Source: an uncultured Prevotella sp.
Lineage (GTDB): Bacteria; Bacteroidota; Bacteroidia; Bacteroidales; Bacteroidaceae
Assembly (NCBI GenBank): GCA_937877685.1
Contig: CALFGU010000186.1
Coordinates: 1-16,863, forward strand
Length of the DNA stretch: 16,863 bases
Reading direction: 5' to 3'
Shown here: piece by piece, positions 6,912-14,744 of the stretch
Position numbering within the stretch: position 1 is the stretch's first letter
Layout: every line of letters starts with the position of its first letter
The notes under the pieces: model-generated
Database searches by the model: none
Told to the model about the DNA's origin: nothing
What the model saw: only the letters and a program-made list of their open reading frames with translations
Program-made: the position numbers and the translations under genes

Positions 6912-7910
6912 ATGGAAAAAATCAATGCAGTAATCACTGGTGTAGGTGGTTATGTACCAGAATACGTTTTGAGTAACGATGAACTCTCTCGCATGGTTGA
7001 CACCAACGATGAGTGGATCATGACTCGAATTGGCATTAAGGAACGTCGTCTCCTTAATGAAGAAGGTCTTGGCACAAGTTATATGGCACGCAAGGCGGTG
7101 AAACAACTTCTTGAAAAGACGGGCACAGACCCTCTTGAAATTGATTGTATCATCGTTGCAACATCTACGCCCGACTTCCATTTCCCTTCAACGGCAAGCA
7201 TAGTTTTGGGAAGAGTTGGCATGAAGAATGCTCACGCTATTGACATGCAAGCAGCTTGTTGTGGTTTCCTCTATGCAATGGACACCGCCGCAAGTTTGAT
7301 TCAAAGCGGAAGATACAAGAAGGTTGTCGTTTGTGGTGCCGACAAGATGTCAAGTGCCGTTGACTATACCGACCGCGCAACATGTCCCATCTTTGGTGAC
7401 GGTGCCGCCGCCGTGTTGGTAGAAGGTTCCACTGAAGAATACGGATGGATGGATTCTCACCTCCGCACCGACGGCCTTGGTCTCCCCTACCTCTGCATGA
7501 AGGCAGGTGGTTCGGTTTGTCCTCCCTCACATTATACGATTGAGCATCGCATGCACTTCGTTCACCAGGAAGGTAAGACGGTATTTAAGTTTGCCGTAAC
7601 CAACATGACCGATGCTTGTACGAAGATTGCGGAACGTAACAACCTTACAAAGGAAAATATCTCTTGGGTACTTCCTCACCAAGCGAATGTACGCATCATC
7701 GAAGCGGTTTCTGCGCGTCTTGAAGTAGAACCTGAAAAGGTGATGATGAACATCCAGAAGTACGGTAATACTTCTGCCGCATCTCTTCCCCTCGCATTGT
7801 GGGATTACGAAAAGCAGTTGAAGAAGGGCGACAACCTCATTCTTACCGCCTTCGGTGCTGGTTTCACATGGGGTGCAGCATATCTCAAGTGGGCTTATGA
7901 TGGAAAATAA
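6912..7910 (+). CDS. fabH: 3-oxoacyl-ACP synthase III (FabH)
   Basis: FabH condenses an acyl-CoA primer with malonyl-ACP to start fatty-acid synthesis (type II system, cytoplasm); its primer choice sets straight versus branched chains. From ATG 6912 it has 332 residues, the normal size. The catalytic triad is visible: Cys116 in QAACCGFLYAM, His256 in LPHQANVRI and Asn286 in YGNTSAASLPLAL. The N-terminus INAVITGVGGYVPE and the IFGDGAAAVLV segment are also typical. A TTG in frame at 6882 would add ten residues unlike any FabH start, so I prefer 6912. Its 3' end overlaps the start of era by 11-14 nt, suggesting translational coupling. Bacteria of this phylum usually make branched acids, but specificity is not deduced here. 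Confidence 0.97.
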   Translation: MEKINAVITGVGGYVPEYVLSNDELSRMVDTNDEWIMTRIGIKERRLLNEEGLGTSYMARKAVKQLLEKTGTDPLEIDCIIVATSTPDFHFPSTASIVLGRVGMKNAHAIDMQAACCGFLYAMDTAASLIQSGRYKKVVVCGADKMSSAVDYTDRATCPIFGDGAAAVLVEGSTEEYGWMDSHLRTDGLGLPYLCMKAGGSVCPPSHYTIEHRMHFVHQEGKTVFKFAVTNMTDACTKIAERNNLTKENISWVLPHQANVRIIEAVSARLEVEPEKVMMNIQKYGNTSAASLPLALWDYEKQLKKGDNLILTAFGAGFTWGAAYLKWAYDGK

Positions 7911-8796
7911 ACCCAACCACAAAGCGGGGTTTGTCAACATCGTCGGCAATCCAAACGTTGGGAAAAGCACTTTGATGAACCTCCTCATGGGTGAGCGTAT
8001 TTCTATCGCCACTTTTAAGGCTCAAACCACGCGCCACCGCATTATGGGAATCATCAACTCCGAAGACGCACAAATTGTGTTTTCAGACACACCTGGAGTA
8101 TTGAAACCCAATTACAAACTTCAGGAGTCAATGCTCGCCTTCTCAGAGTCAGCGCTCCAAGATGCAGACGTTTTGCTCTATGTAACAGATGTCATTGAGC
8201 AACCCGACAAAAACATTGAATTTCTTGAAAAGGTGCAGAAATTGAATGTCCCCATCCTGCTGCTCATCAATAAGATTGACCTTTCAGATCAAAAGAAACT
8301 GGAAGCACTTGTGATGGAGTGGAAGAAATTCCTTCCCACGGCAGAGATTTTCCCAATTTCAGCACAGGCAAAGTTCAACGTTGATAATGTGCTCAAGCGC
8401 ATCAAGGAACTCATCCCGCTTTCTCCTCCCTATTTTGAGAAGGACCAGTGGACAGACAAACCCGCGCGATTCTTCGTCACGGAAATCATCCGCGAGAAGA
8501 TATTGCTTTACTACGATAAGGAAATCCCCTACTCCGTTGAAGTTGTTGTAGAACAATTTAAGGAGAGCGACAAAAGCATTCACATCAATGCCATTATTTA
8601 TGTGGAGCGCGACTCGCAAAAGGGAATTATCATCGGACACAAAGGCGTAGCCCTGAAGAAAGTAAGTACAGAGGCACGCAAGACATTAGAGAAGTTTTTC
8701 CAGAAGAGCATCTTCCTTGAAGTCTTTGTCAAGGTGGACAAAGATTGGAGAAACTCTACGAAGCGCTTAGAGAGCTACGGTTATTCTCACGAATAA
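7897..8796 (+). CDS. era: GTPase Era
   Basis: Era is an essential GTPase that binds the 3' end of 16S rRNA and helps 30S maturation at the membrane-associated ribosome-assembly stage. From ATG 7897 it has 299 residues (ATG 7900 is equally possible). The G domain shows G1 GNPNVGKST (17-25), G2 around TTRHR, G3 DTPG (64-67), G4 NKID (125-128) and G5 ISA (154-156). The C-terminal KH RNA-binding domain follows, with KGIIIGHKGVALKKVSTEAR around 242-261. The start lies inside the 3' end of fabH, so era depends on fabH translation or transcription. No Shine-Dalgarno is visible. The earlier GTG at 7855 would add an odd N-terminus and is rejected. Confidence 0.97.
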   Translation: MMENKPNHKAGFVNIVGNPNVGKSTLMNLLMGERISIATFKAQTTRHRIMGIINSEDAQIVFSDTPGVLKPNYKLQESMLAFSESALQDADVLLYVTDVIEQPDKNIEFLEKVQKLNVPILLLINKIDLSDQKKLEALVMEWKKFLPTAEIFPISAQAKFNVDNVLKRIKELIPLSPPYFEKDQWTDKPARFFVTEIIREKILLYYDKEIPYSVEVVVEQFKESDKSIHINAIIYVERDSQKGIIIGHKGVALKKVSTEARKTLEKFFQKSIFLEVFVKVDKDWRNSTKRLESYGYSHE

Positions 8797-8849
8797 AAAG
8801 AGTAGGTCTACGAAGCACTTCGCATATTCACATTTAACATTAGATAAAT

Positions 8850-10166
8850 ATGGCATTAGTTGCAATAGTAGGCCGCCCCAATGTTGGCAAATCTACACTT
8901 TTTAACCGCCTTACTGGTACACGTTCTGCTATCGTTTCTGACGAAGCTGGCACTACACGTGACCGTCAGTATGGTAAGGTAGAATGGTGTCAGCGTGAAT
9001 TTTCAATCGTTGACACCGGCGGTTGGGTTGTCAATAGCGACGATATTTTTGAAGAAGAAATCCGTAAGCAAGTAAAGCTGGCAACAGAAGAAGCTGACCT
9101 TATCCTCTTCGTTGTAGATATTAAGAATGGCGTTACCGACTTGGACGAACAGGTGGCAGGTATTCTTCGCCGCACAAAGAACCTCCCCATTATCCTCTGC
9201 ACCAACAAGACGGATAGCAATGAAGATCGCTATGCGTCTGCAGAATTTTATTCTCTGGGGCTTGGTGATCCCTTCTGTGTAAGTGCTGCTACTGGTTCTG
9301 GAACTGGTGATTTGCTCGACCAAATCGTTGAAAAGTTAGGCGCTGAAAAAGCGGAAGCAGAGGGTGAAGACAACATTCCCCGCTTTGCTATCGTTGGACG
9401 CCCTAACGCTGGAAAGTCAAGTCTTATCAATGCCTTTATCGGTGAAGACCGCCACATTGTTACAGACATTGCTGGTACTACTCGCGACTCTATCCTTACG
9501 CGCTACGACAAGTTTGGTTTTGACTTCTACCTCGTTGACACAGCCGGTATCCGTAAGAAAAATAAAGTTACAGAAGACCTTGAATTCTACTCTGTAATGC
9601 GCTCTATCCGAGCGATTGAAAACTCTGATGTGTGTATCCTTCTTATTGATGCTACTCGTGGCATTGAAAGTCAAGATATGAATATCTTCCAGTTGGTGCA
9701 ACGCAACAACAAGAGTCTCGTTGTTGTCGTAAACAAGTGGGATACTGTAGAAGATAAGTCACAGGAAGTAATTTCAACCTTTGAAAATGCCATCCGCGAA
9801 CGTATGGCTCCCTTCAAGGACTTCCCCATAATCTTCGGTTCTGCTCTTACCAAGCAGCGCATCTTTAAAGTACTTGAAACAGCGAAGGAGGTTTACCTCA
9901 ACCGTACACGTCGCATCACGACACACAAACTTAACGAAGAAATGCTTCCCCTTATCGAGGCATATCCTCCCCCATCAATCAAGGGTAAGTACATTAAGAT
10001 TAAGTATTGCGCTCAGTTGCCCAACACGCAGATTCCTTCATTCGTGTTCTACTGCAACTTGCCTCAATATGTGAAAGAACCCTACAAGCGCTTCCTTGAA
10101 AACAAGATTCGCGAAAGGTGGGATTTTAATGGGACACCCATAAATATCTTCATTCGTCAAAAATAA
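8850..10166 (+). CDS. der: Ribosome assembly GTPase Der (EngA)
   Basis: Der is the only bacterial GTPase family with two G domains in tandem and is required for 50S assembly. The 438 residues show the first G domain (GRPNVGKS 8-15, DTGG 55-58, NKTD 119-122, SA at 145-146) and the second (GRPNAGKS 183-190, DTAG 230-233, NKWD 295-298). A C-terminal KH-like domain follows, including the conserved YPPPSIKGKYIKIKYCAQ and RFLENKIRERWDFNGTPI segments. Length and motifs are complete. It starts 53 nt after era, with no terminator between them, and a lipoprotein gene starts only 3 nt after its stop. Confidence 0.98.
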   Translation: MALVAIVGRPNVGKSTLFNRLTGTRSAIVSDEAGTTRDRQYGKVEWCQREFSIVDTGGWVVNSDDIFEEEIRKQVKLATEEADLILFVVDIKNGVTDLDEQVAGILRRTKNLPIILCTNKTDSNEDRYASAEFYSLGLGDPFCVSAATGSGTGDLLDQIVEKLGAEKAEAEGEDNIPRFAIVGRPNAGKSSLINAFIGEDRHIVTDIAGTTRDSILTRYDKFGFDFYLVDTAGIRKKNKVTEDLEFYSVMRSIRAIENSDVCILLIDATRGIESQDMNIFQLVQRNNKSLVVVVNKWDTVEDKSQEVISTFENAIRERMAPFKDFPIIFGSALTKQRIFKVLETAKEVYLNRTRRITTHKLNEEMLPLIEAYPPPSIKGKYIKIKYCAQLPNTQIPSFVFYCNLPQYVKEPYKRFLENKIRERWDFNGTPINIFIRQK

Positions 10167-10169
10167 TCC

Positions 10170-10619
10170 ATGAACGACCAGAAGACATTTTATATTAGAA
10201 AGCAGACTTATACCCAATACATAACAACATTGGGTATAAGTCTGCTTCTGTTTTTAGTTTCATGTGCAGACCGTGAATCACACCCTGAGTCCCCGAGCGC
10301 TTTGCCTACAATCGAGGAGATCACACACATCTACTCGCATTACATAAAGGGAGATATCAACAAATTTGTTCAACACATCGCTTCTTGTCAAGGCAAACCT
10401 CAATCTTATCAGAAACAAATTGTCAACCTCTATAAACAACAACGTTACAAACAGGAACAAGAATTTGGCAAGTTAGACTCCTTACACGTTGAACAAATAT
10501 CCCACACTCCCGACAGCACCTATGCCACAGTCCATTTAAGGACCTTTTTCAGCAAAGGCACTTCAGAAACCATACTCGTTCAAATGACAAAAACGTCAGA
10601 AGGGTGGATGATTAAATAA
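10170..10619 (+). CDS. Small predicted lipoprotein, function unknown
   Basis: This 149-residue protein begins with a basic N-region, a hydrophobic stretch (about 21-30) and a lipobox LVSC ending at Cys32, the usual signal peptidase II site; mature Cys-Ala-Asp would be lipid-anchored. The mature part is helical and polar, with a C-terminal strand pattern (STYATVHLRTFF, SETILVQMTKTSEGWMIK) like small NTF2-like lipoproteins such as DUF4878 proteins of Bacteroidota; that is a resemblance only. It follows der by 3 nt and would be cotranscribed. Unusually, codons 11-26 form a 19-bp hairpin followed by a U run, so much der readthrough may stop before the lipobox. An in-frame TTG at 10230 would give a leader lacking the basic N-region. 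Confidence 0.72.
   Translation: MNDQKTFYIRKQTYTQYITTLGISLLLFLVSCADRESHPESPSALPTIEEITHIYSHYIKGDINKFVQHIASCQGKPQSYQKQIVNLYKQQRYKQEQEFGKLDSLHVEQISHTPDSTYATVHLRTFFSKGTSETILVQMTKTSEGWMIK
10200..10247 (+). terminator. 19-bp hairpin with U run inside the lipoprotein signal-peptide codons
   Basis: AAGCAGACTTATACCCAAT (10200-10218) and ATTGGGTATAAGTCTGCTT (10229-10247) are perfect complements around a 10-nt loop. Three bases later comes TTTTT (10251-10255). It has the form of an intrinsic terminator for der, yet it is fully inside the open frame that encodes residues 11-26 of the lipoprotein. It may act as terminator, attenuator or a translation-sensitive structure. Confidence 0.7.
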
Positions 10620-10740
10620 CAAAGCAGAGAACCCCAAGTTCTGTATAAACAGAAATACAATACAAGTAGGAATCATCAGAATCATTACAACACTCAGTGA
10701 CCTACTTATTTATAAAATATCACTACATACAGAATCATTA

Positions 10741-10774
10741 AACGAGAATGTCGATAAAGTCGCATTCTCGTTTT
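10741..10774 (+). terminator. Intrinsic terminator downstream of the lipoprotein gene
   Basis: AACGAGAATG (10741-10750) pairs perfectly with CATTCTCGTT (10763-10772), with a further inner CGA/TCG pairing, and runs into a T tract. It would end the der-lipoprotein transcript. Confidence 0.75.
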
Positions 10775-10870
10775 TCATAATTGTCCCAAAGATAGAGAAA
10801 ATAACATCAGATATTTCATTTCATTATCCATTAACTACATAATCGGGAAACAGCAACTTAAATTCAAAAT

Positions 10871-10933
10871 ACAAAGTCTAATATTCGAGCGCTTAAATCT
10901 CAAATTGTACGCCGAATATTAGACTTTGTTTTT
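10871..10933. terminator. 17-bp perfect hairpin, likely terminator
   Basis: ACAAAGTCTAATATTCG (10871-10887) and CGAATATTAGACTTTGT (10913-10929) are perfect complements with a 25-nt loop, and TTTTT spans 10929-10933. It is 99 bases beyond the previous terminator and 190 bases from the ttcA end. It could back up either transcript or end a small RNA starting between the two hairpins. No target-site duplication flanks it, so a transposon-derived element is not supported. Confidence 0.6.
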
Positions 10934-11125
10934 GCCACTAAAAAAGGATTGAAATTATAGATACGACAAATAAAAATTCATTATTGCCGATGAACCATTG
11001 GAACCTCATCGATTTTCTATTAAAGCCTATAAAACTTCAATTATAACAATTTTAGAATAAGAACTATATAATATTTATGAGAATTTAGGAAACATATCTA
11101 TTTTTCTACTATCTGTATGCTTCAA

Positions 11126-11845
11126 TTATAATTCCATTAATTTACCATCCTTCAAAAGAGCGTTCCAAAGATTGGCACGAAATTCTGGATTTTGCTTTTC
11201 CATTTGTTCAAAGAGACAAGCAATTTCGGTGCGTTTGGAAGCGCGTTCATGAGGACATAATTTAATGAGGGACTGATATTCAGATTCCTTTGCCCATTCT
11301 TTTAACAAAGATTCCTTAACCATGCACAGGGGGCGAATGATGGCGAGGGGCATTTTTTGCATCTTCAAATAGCAAGGCATCGTAGAGAAACTCCCAACGT
11401 AAGATAGGTTCATCAAAGCGGTGTGAAGAATGTCGTCTTGATGATGTCCCAACGCAATTTTATTGCATCCCAACTCTTGTGCCACTTCAAACAATGTTTT
11501 ACGTCGGTTCCAAGAACATAGAAAGCAAGGAGTACGACGTTCATTGCGGTCTGCCTCAAAAGACACCATTCTTTCGTGAAACGTAATAGCATTCCGTTCG
11601 CATTGACTACGTAGATAAGTAGTATCAGATTGATAATCAACACCAGTCATTCTTACATGAAGGGCATGAAGCGTGAACCCATTATTGCTTCTACGCTGCA
11701 TATCCCCCATAAGATCCAAAAGGGCTAAAGAATCTTTTCCACCAGAAAGTCCTATAAGTATAACATCAGAGGGAGTTATGAGATTAAACTCCTTAACTCC
11801 CTCTCTAAAACCGCGTAATATTTTTGAACGTAATTGCTTATTCAT
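11126..11845 (-). CDS. ttcA: TtcA-like tRNA 2-thiolation protein (PP-loop ATPase)
   Basis: This 239-residue cytoplasmic protein has an N-type ATP pyrophosphatase PP-loop SGGKDS (34-39) and the GHHQDD segment (133-138). Three cysteines, Cys107 and Cys110 in PCFLCSW and Cys197 in KLCPHE, sit where TtcA proteins hold a [4Fe-4S] cluster. TtcA makes 2-thiocytidine at tRNA position 32 by adenylating the base and inserting sulfur. The protein is somewhat shorter than the E. coli enzyme, with a trimmed C-terminus, which is common in this phylum. The DUF486 gene lies 56 nt upstream on the same strand, so the two may share a transcript. Other TtcA/TilS-like thiolases share these motifs, so the exact modified base is an inference. 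Confidence 0.82.
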   Translation of the reverse strand: MNKQLRSKILRGFREGVKEFNLITPSDVILIGLSGGKDSLALLDLMGDMQRRSNNGFTLHALHVRMTGVDYQSDTTYLRSQCERNAITFHERMVSFEADRNERRTPCFLCSWNRRKTLFEVAQELGCNKIALGHHQDDILHTALMNLSYVGSFSTMPCYLKMQKMPLAIIRPLCMVKESLLKEWAKESEYQSLIKLCPHERASKRTEIACLFEQMEKQNPEFRANLWNALLKDGKLMEL

Positions 11846-11901
11846 AAATTATGGGAACAAACGGAGACCGTTAACCATTAACTATTCCTCGTTAGTCTTT
11901 A

Positions 11902-12270
11902 CTATTTCATAAACACGAAATATACAGCAGCCACCAAGCAAGCAAACGCCGCAATATGATTCCAATGAAACGTTTCGCCCTTAAACAACATCGTGACAAT
12001 TACCGTAAACACCAATAAGGACACCACCTCTTGGATAACCTTTAACTGAATCAGAGAAAAAGGTCCGCCATTATCAATAAAACCGATTCTGTTTGCAGGC
12101 ACTTGGCATACGTATTCAAAAAAAGCAATGCCCCATGAGAAAGCAATAATTGCTATCAAGGGCCAATTCTTACTAATGCCCGTTTCGCTCAATTTTAAAT
12201 GACCATACCATGCAAAGGTCATAAAAATGTTGCTCAATACAAGCAGTAACACGGAATAAACTCCAGACAT
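11902..12270 (-). CDS. DUF486 small membrane protein (DMT-like)
   Basis: This 122-residue protein has four hydrophobic segments (about 4-22, 37-54, 78-96, 104-121) and belongs to the DUF486 family, short four-span proteins related to the drug/metabolite transporter clan. Family features visible are the NIFMTFAWYGHLK start, WGIAFFEYVCQVPANRIG in the second span, and a Gln/Glu pair before the third span (LKVIQEVVSL). The substrate is unknown. It lies between nfnAB and ttcA on the same strand. The long inverted repeat just upstream probably separates it from nfnAB transcription, but I found no confident promoter of its own. Confidence 0.85.
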   Translation of the reverse strand: MSGVYSVLLLVLSNIFMTFAWYGHLKLSETGISKNWPLIAIIAFSWGIAFFEYVCQVPANRIGFIDNGGPFSLIQLKVIQEVVSLLVFTVIVTMLFKGETFHWNHIAAFACLVAAVYFVFMK

Positions 12271-12282
12271 AACTTTCCTATT

Positions 12283-12379
12283 TTAAAGTACAACAAACAG
12301 AGTACAGAGTACAACTACTATCCAGAAATGCATTTAGTTACACTCTGCACGGAGTTGTACTCTGTATTCTATACTTTAA
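12283..12379 (-). terminator. Long imperfect inverted repeat between nfnAB and DUF486
   Basis: The arms 12299-12316 and 12353-12370 pair over 18 positions with one G-U, around a 36-nt loop; an outer TTAAAGTA / TACTTTAA pair (12283-12290, 12372-12379) extends it. The left arm contains the tandem unit AGAGTAC twice. It begins a few bases after the nfnAB stop on the minus strand, so it probably acts as its terminator or a 3'-end stabiliser; the T run on that strand is weak. Confidence 0.6.
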
Positions 12380-14715
12380 TTCAACGCTTTGTCCATTTCT
12401 TCAGCAGCATGCTTACCATCACCCATTGCGAGAATTACAGTAGCACCGCCACGAACAATATCACCACCGGCATAGAGCATGGGGATAGAAGATTGCATGT
12501 CTTCGCCCACGACAATAACGCCCTTACGTCCCGTTTCAAGTCCTTCTACTGAAGCGGGGACAATAGGATTGGGTGACACACCGATAGCAACAACAACGAG
12601 ATCTACATCAAGAGTTTCAATACCGCCTTCAACAGGAACTGGAGAACGACGTCCTGAAGCATCGGGTTCGCCAAGTTCCATGCGCTGTAATACAACTTGC
12701 TTTACAGCGCCCTTCTCGTCAGCAATATATTCAATCGGATTGTGAAGTGTGAGGAACTCAACCCCTTCCTGCTTTGCATGATGCACTTCTTCAAGACGTG
12801 CAGGCATTTCTTCCTCTGAACGACGATAGATAATCATCGCACGTTCTGCTCCAAGGCGCAAGGCGGTGCGCACTGAGTCCATTGCCGTGTTACCACCACC
12901 AACTACTGCTACACGCTTACCAAAGAGAATTGGCGTGTCAGCCTTCTTGTTAGAAGCATCCATCAAGTTTACACGAGTAAGATATTCGTTACTTGACATA
13001 ACGCCCGTACTATTTTCTCCCTTGATTCCCATAAAGTTGGGAAGACCTGCACCTGATGCAACGAAGATACCTTCGTAACCTTCTGCTTGAAGTTCAGCAA
13101 TGGAGATTGTCTTACCAACCACGCAGTCCTTCACAAACTTCACACCGCTCTTCTCGAGATTCTTGATTTCAAACTCAACAATAGCGTTGGGTAAGCGGAA
13201 TTCGGGAATGCCGTATTTCAACACACCACCAATTTCATGGAGCGCTTCAAAGACAGTTACGTCATAACCGCGAGCAATCATGCTTCCTGCAAATGAAAGA
13301 CCAGCGGGACCGGAACCAACCACAGCAACCTTCTTTCCTTTCTTTTCTGCAGGAACAATGGGTTGTGCCAAGTTATGTTCGCGCTCATAGTCAGCAGCAA
13401 AGCGTTCGAGATAACCAACCGCCACTGGTTTACCACCTGTCTTAACGTGGATACACTTACTTTCACACTGCTTTTCCTGAGGACATACACGACCACAAAC
13501 AGCAGGCAAAGCACTTGTTTTCTTAATAACACGAGCAGCACCTGCAAAGTCGCCCACTTCAATATGCTTAATAAAGCCAGGGATATTGATGCTTACGGGA
13601 CAACCTGCTACACAACCAGGATTAGGACAGTCAAGGCAACGCTTTGCTTCCTGTTGTGCTTGTGCAATGCTCAAACCTTGGTTAACCTCTTCCTTCAATT
13701 GACGCGCACGATACTCAGGTTCTAATTCGGGCATCACGCAACGCTCAATCTGCATGCGTTCCTTGGGTTTCATCTGCGAACGGAGGTCTGCACGCCAAGC
13801 ATCATTGCGACCTTCAACATCAGCGTACGCTTCATTGCAATTTACACCTTCAGGGCAACCGCAATCTTTCTTCTCAGCAACAACTTCTTCTGTCGTTGCT
13901 TCAGTAACAGGTTGCATTGCTTCAATTTCTTCGCGCTTAAAGGCTGACATACGCTTCAACATTTCGTCGAAGTCAACTTGATGACCATCAAATTCAGGAC
14001 CGTCAACACACACGAATTTTGTCTGACCACCTACCGTTATACGACAAGCACCACACATTCCCGTACCATCTACCATAATCGTGTTCAATGATACATCCGT
14101 GGGGATTTCATATTTCTTTGTGAGTAAGCATACAAACTTCATCATGATTGCAGGACCAATAGCAAAACATTTGTCCACCTTCTCACGCTGTATAACGCTC
14201 TCAATGCCCTGTGTCACGAGACCTTGCTGACCATACGAACCGTCATCGGTCATAATAATCACCTCATCACTATGCTTGCGTACTTCTTCTTCAAGAATAA
14301 TCAAGTCCTTAGAACGACCTGCCAAAACGGAAATCACACGATTTCCCGCCTTCTTGAGCGCAACAATAATGGGCAACATAGGCGCAACCCCTACACCACC
14401 ACCGGCACATACTACTGTGCCAAAGTTATCAATATGTGTTGCCTTACCTAATGGACCTACAACGTCCAATATCTCATCCCCCACATTCAACTTGCAAAGT
14501 TCTGTTGAAGTCTTACCTACAGTCTGAATCACCAAAGTAATCGTCCCCTTTACGGGGTCAGAATCTGCTATAGTTAAAGGAATGCGTTCGCCCTTTTCGC
14601 TCAAACGAATAATTACAAAATGACCAGCTCGACGCGAGCGAGCAATTAAGGGCGCCTCTACTTCAAGTTTAAAAACCTTTTCGGAGAATTGCTCCTTGCT
14701 AACAATCTTACTCAT
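12376..14715 (-). CDS. nfnAB: Fused NfnA-NfnB: NADH-dependent ferredoxin:NADP+ oxidoreductase (glutamate synthase small-chain-like)
   Basis: This 779-residue cytoplasmic flavoprotein joins two proteins that are separate in Thermotoga and clostridia. Residues 1 to about 260 form the NfnA part: an FAD/NAD-binding reductase domain (IPLTIAD, CAGGGVGVAPMLPI near 103-116) and a [2Fe-2S] site with Cys221, Cys224 and Cys236 in DGTGMCGACRITVGG and its continuation. From about 315 the NfnB/GltD part has eight cysteines for two [4Fe-4S] clusters (360, 363, 368, 372, 407, 411, 417, 421), then FAD binding at VAVVGSGPAGLS (463-474), NADPH binding at VAVVGGGNTAMDS, and the closing GGDIVRGGATVILAMGDGK. NfnAB bifurcates electrons from NADPH to NAD+ and ferredoxin, or runs in reverse. 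Databases often label such fusions glutamate synthase; no large gltB-type subunit is here. The linker (about 270-315) carries an extra CGCPEGVNC motif. Confidence 0.88.
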   Translation of the reverse strand: MSKIVSKEQFSEKVFKLEVEAPLIARSRRAGHFVIIRLSEKGERIPLTIADSDPVKGTITLVIQTVGKTSTELCKLNVGDEILDVVGPLGKATHIDNFGTVVCAGGGVGVAPMLPIIVALKKAGNRVISVLAGRSKDLIILEEEVRKHSDEVIIMTDDGSYGQQGLVTQGIESVIQREKVDKCFAIGPAIMMKFVCLLTKKYEIPTDVSLNTIMVDGTGMCGACRITVGGQTKFVCVDGPEFDGHQVDFDEMLKRMSAFKREEIEAMQPVTEATTEEVVAEKKDCGCPEGVNCNEAYADVEGRNDAWRADLRSQMKPKERMQIERCVMPELEPEYRARQLKEEVNQGLSIAQAQQEAKRCLDCPNPGCVAGCPVSINIPGFIKHIEVGDFAGAARVIKKTSALPAVCGRVCPQEKQCESKCIHVKTGGKPVAVGYLERFAADYEREHNLAQPIVPAEKKGKKVAVVGSGPAGLSFAGSMIARGYDVTVFEALHEIGGVLKYGIPEFRLPNAIVEFEIKNLEKSGVKFVKDCVVGKTISIAELQAEGYEGIFVASGAGLPNFMGIKGENSTGVMSSNEYLTRVNLMDASNKKADTPILFGKRVAVVGGGNTAMDSVRTALRLGAERAMIIYRRSEEEMPARLEEVHHAKQEGVEFLTLHNPIEYIADEKGAVKQVVLQRMELGEPDASGRRSPVPVEGGIETLDVDLVVVAIGVSPNPIVPASVEGLETGRKGVIVVGEDMQSSIPMLYAGGDIVRGGATVILAMGDGKHAAEEMDKALN

Positions 14716-14744
14716 TATATTATATATAGTTTAATTTTTCCACG

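Larger units (their letters stand above)
10620..11125. other. 506-bp convergent intergenic region with two strong hairpins
   Basis: The stretch lies between the lipoprotein gene (+) and ttcA (minus). It contains a terminator-like hairpin at 10741-10772, a second hairpin at 10871-10929, a 7-bp stem AAGTAGG / CCTACTT (10664-10670, 10701-10707), and an 11-base direct repeat CAGAATCATTA at 10677-10687 and 10730-10740. A weak 6-bp stem CGATGA / TCATCG (10988-10993, 11006-11011) lies nearer ttcA. I find no open frame with a credible start and no tRNA. A small RNA ending at either hairpin is possible but unsupported by a clear plus-strand promoter. Confidence 0.6.

Noticed and set aside
7527..8012. 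161-codon minus-strand open frame across the fabH-era junction
   Set aside because: Covers two well-supported genes on the other strand and shows no family motif.
10745..10800. Minus-strand promoter from TATCTTTG at 10794-10787
   Set aside because: The -7 box is good, but no TTTG-like box lies at the proper distance and transcription would run straight into a terminator hairpin.
10871..10929. Miniature transposable element (MITE)
   Set aside because: Perfect terminal arms but no flanking target-site duplication and a U run at one side, which favours a terminator.
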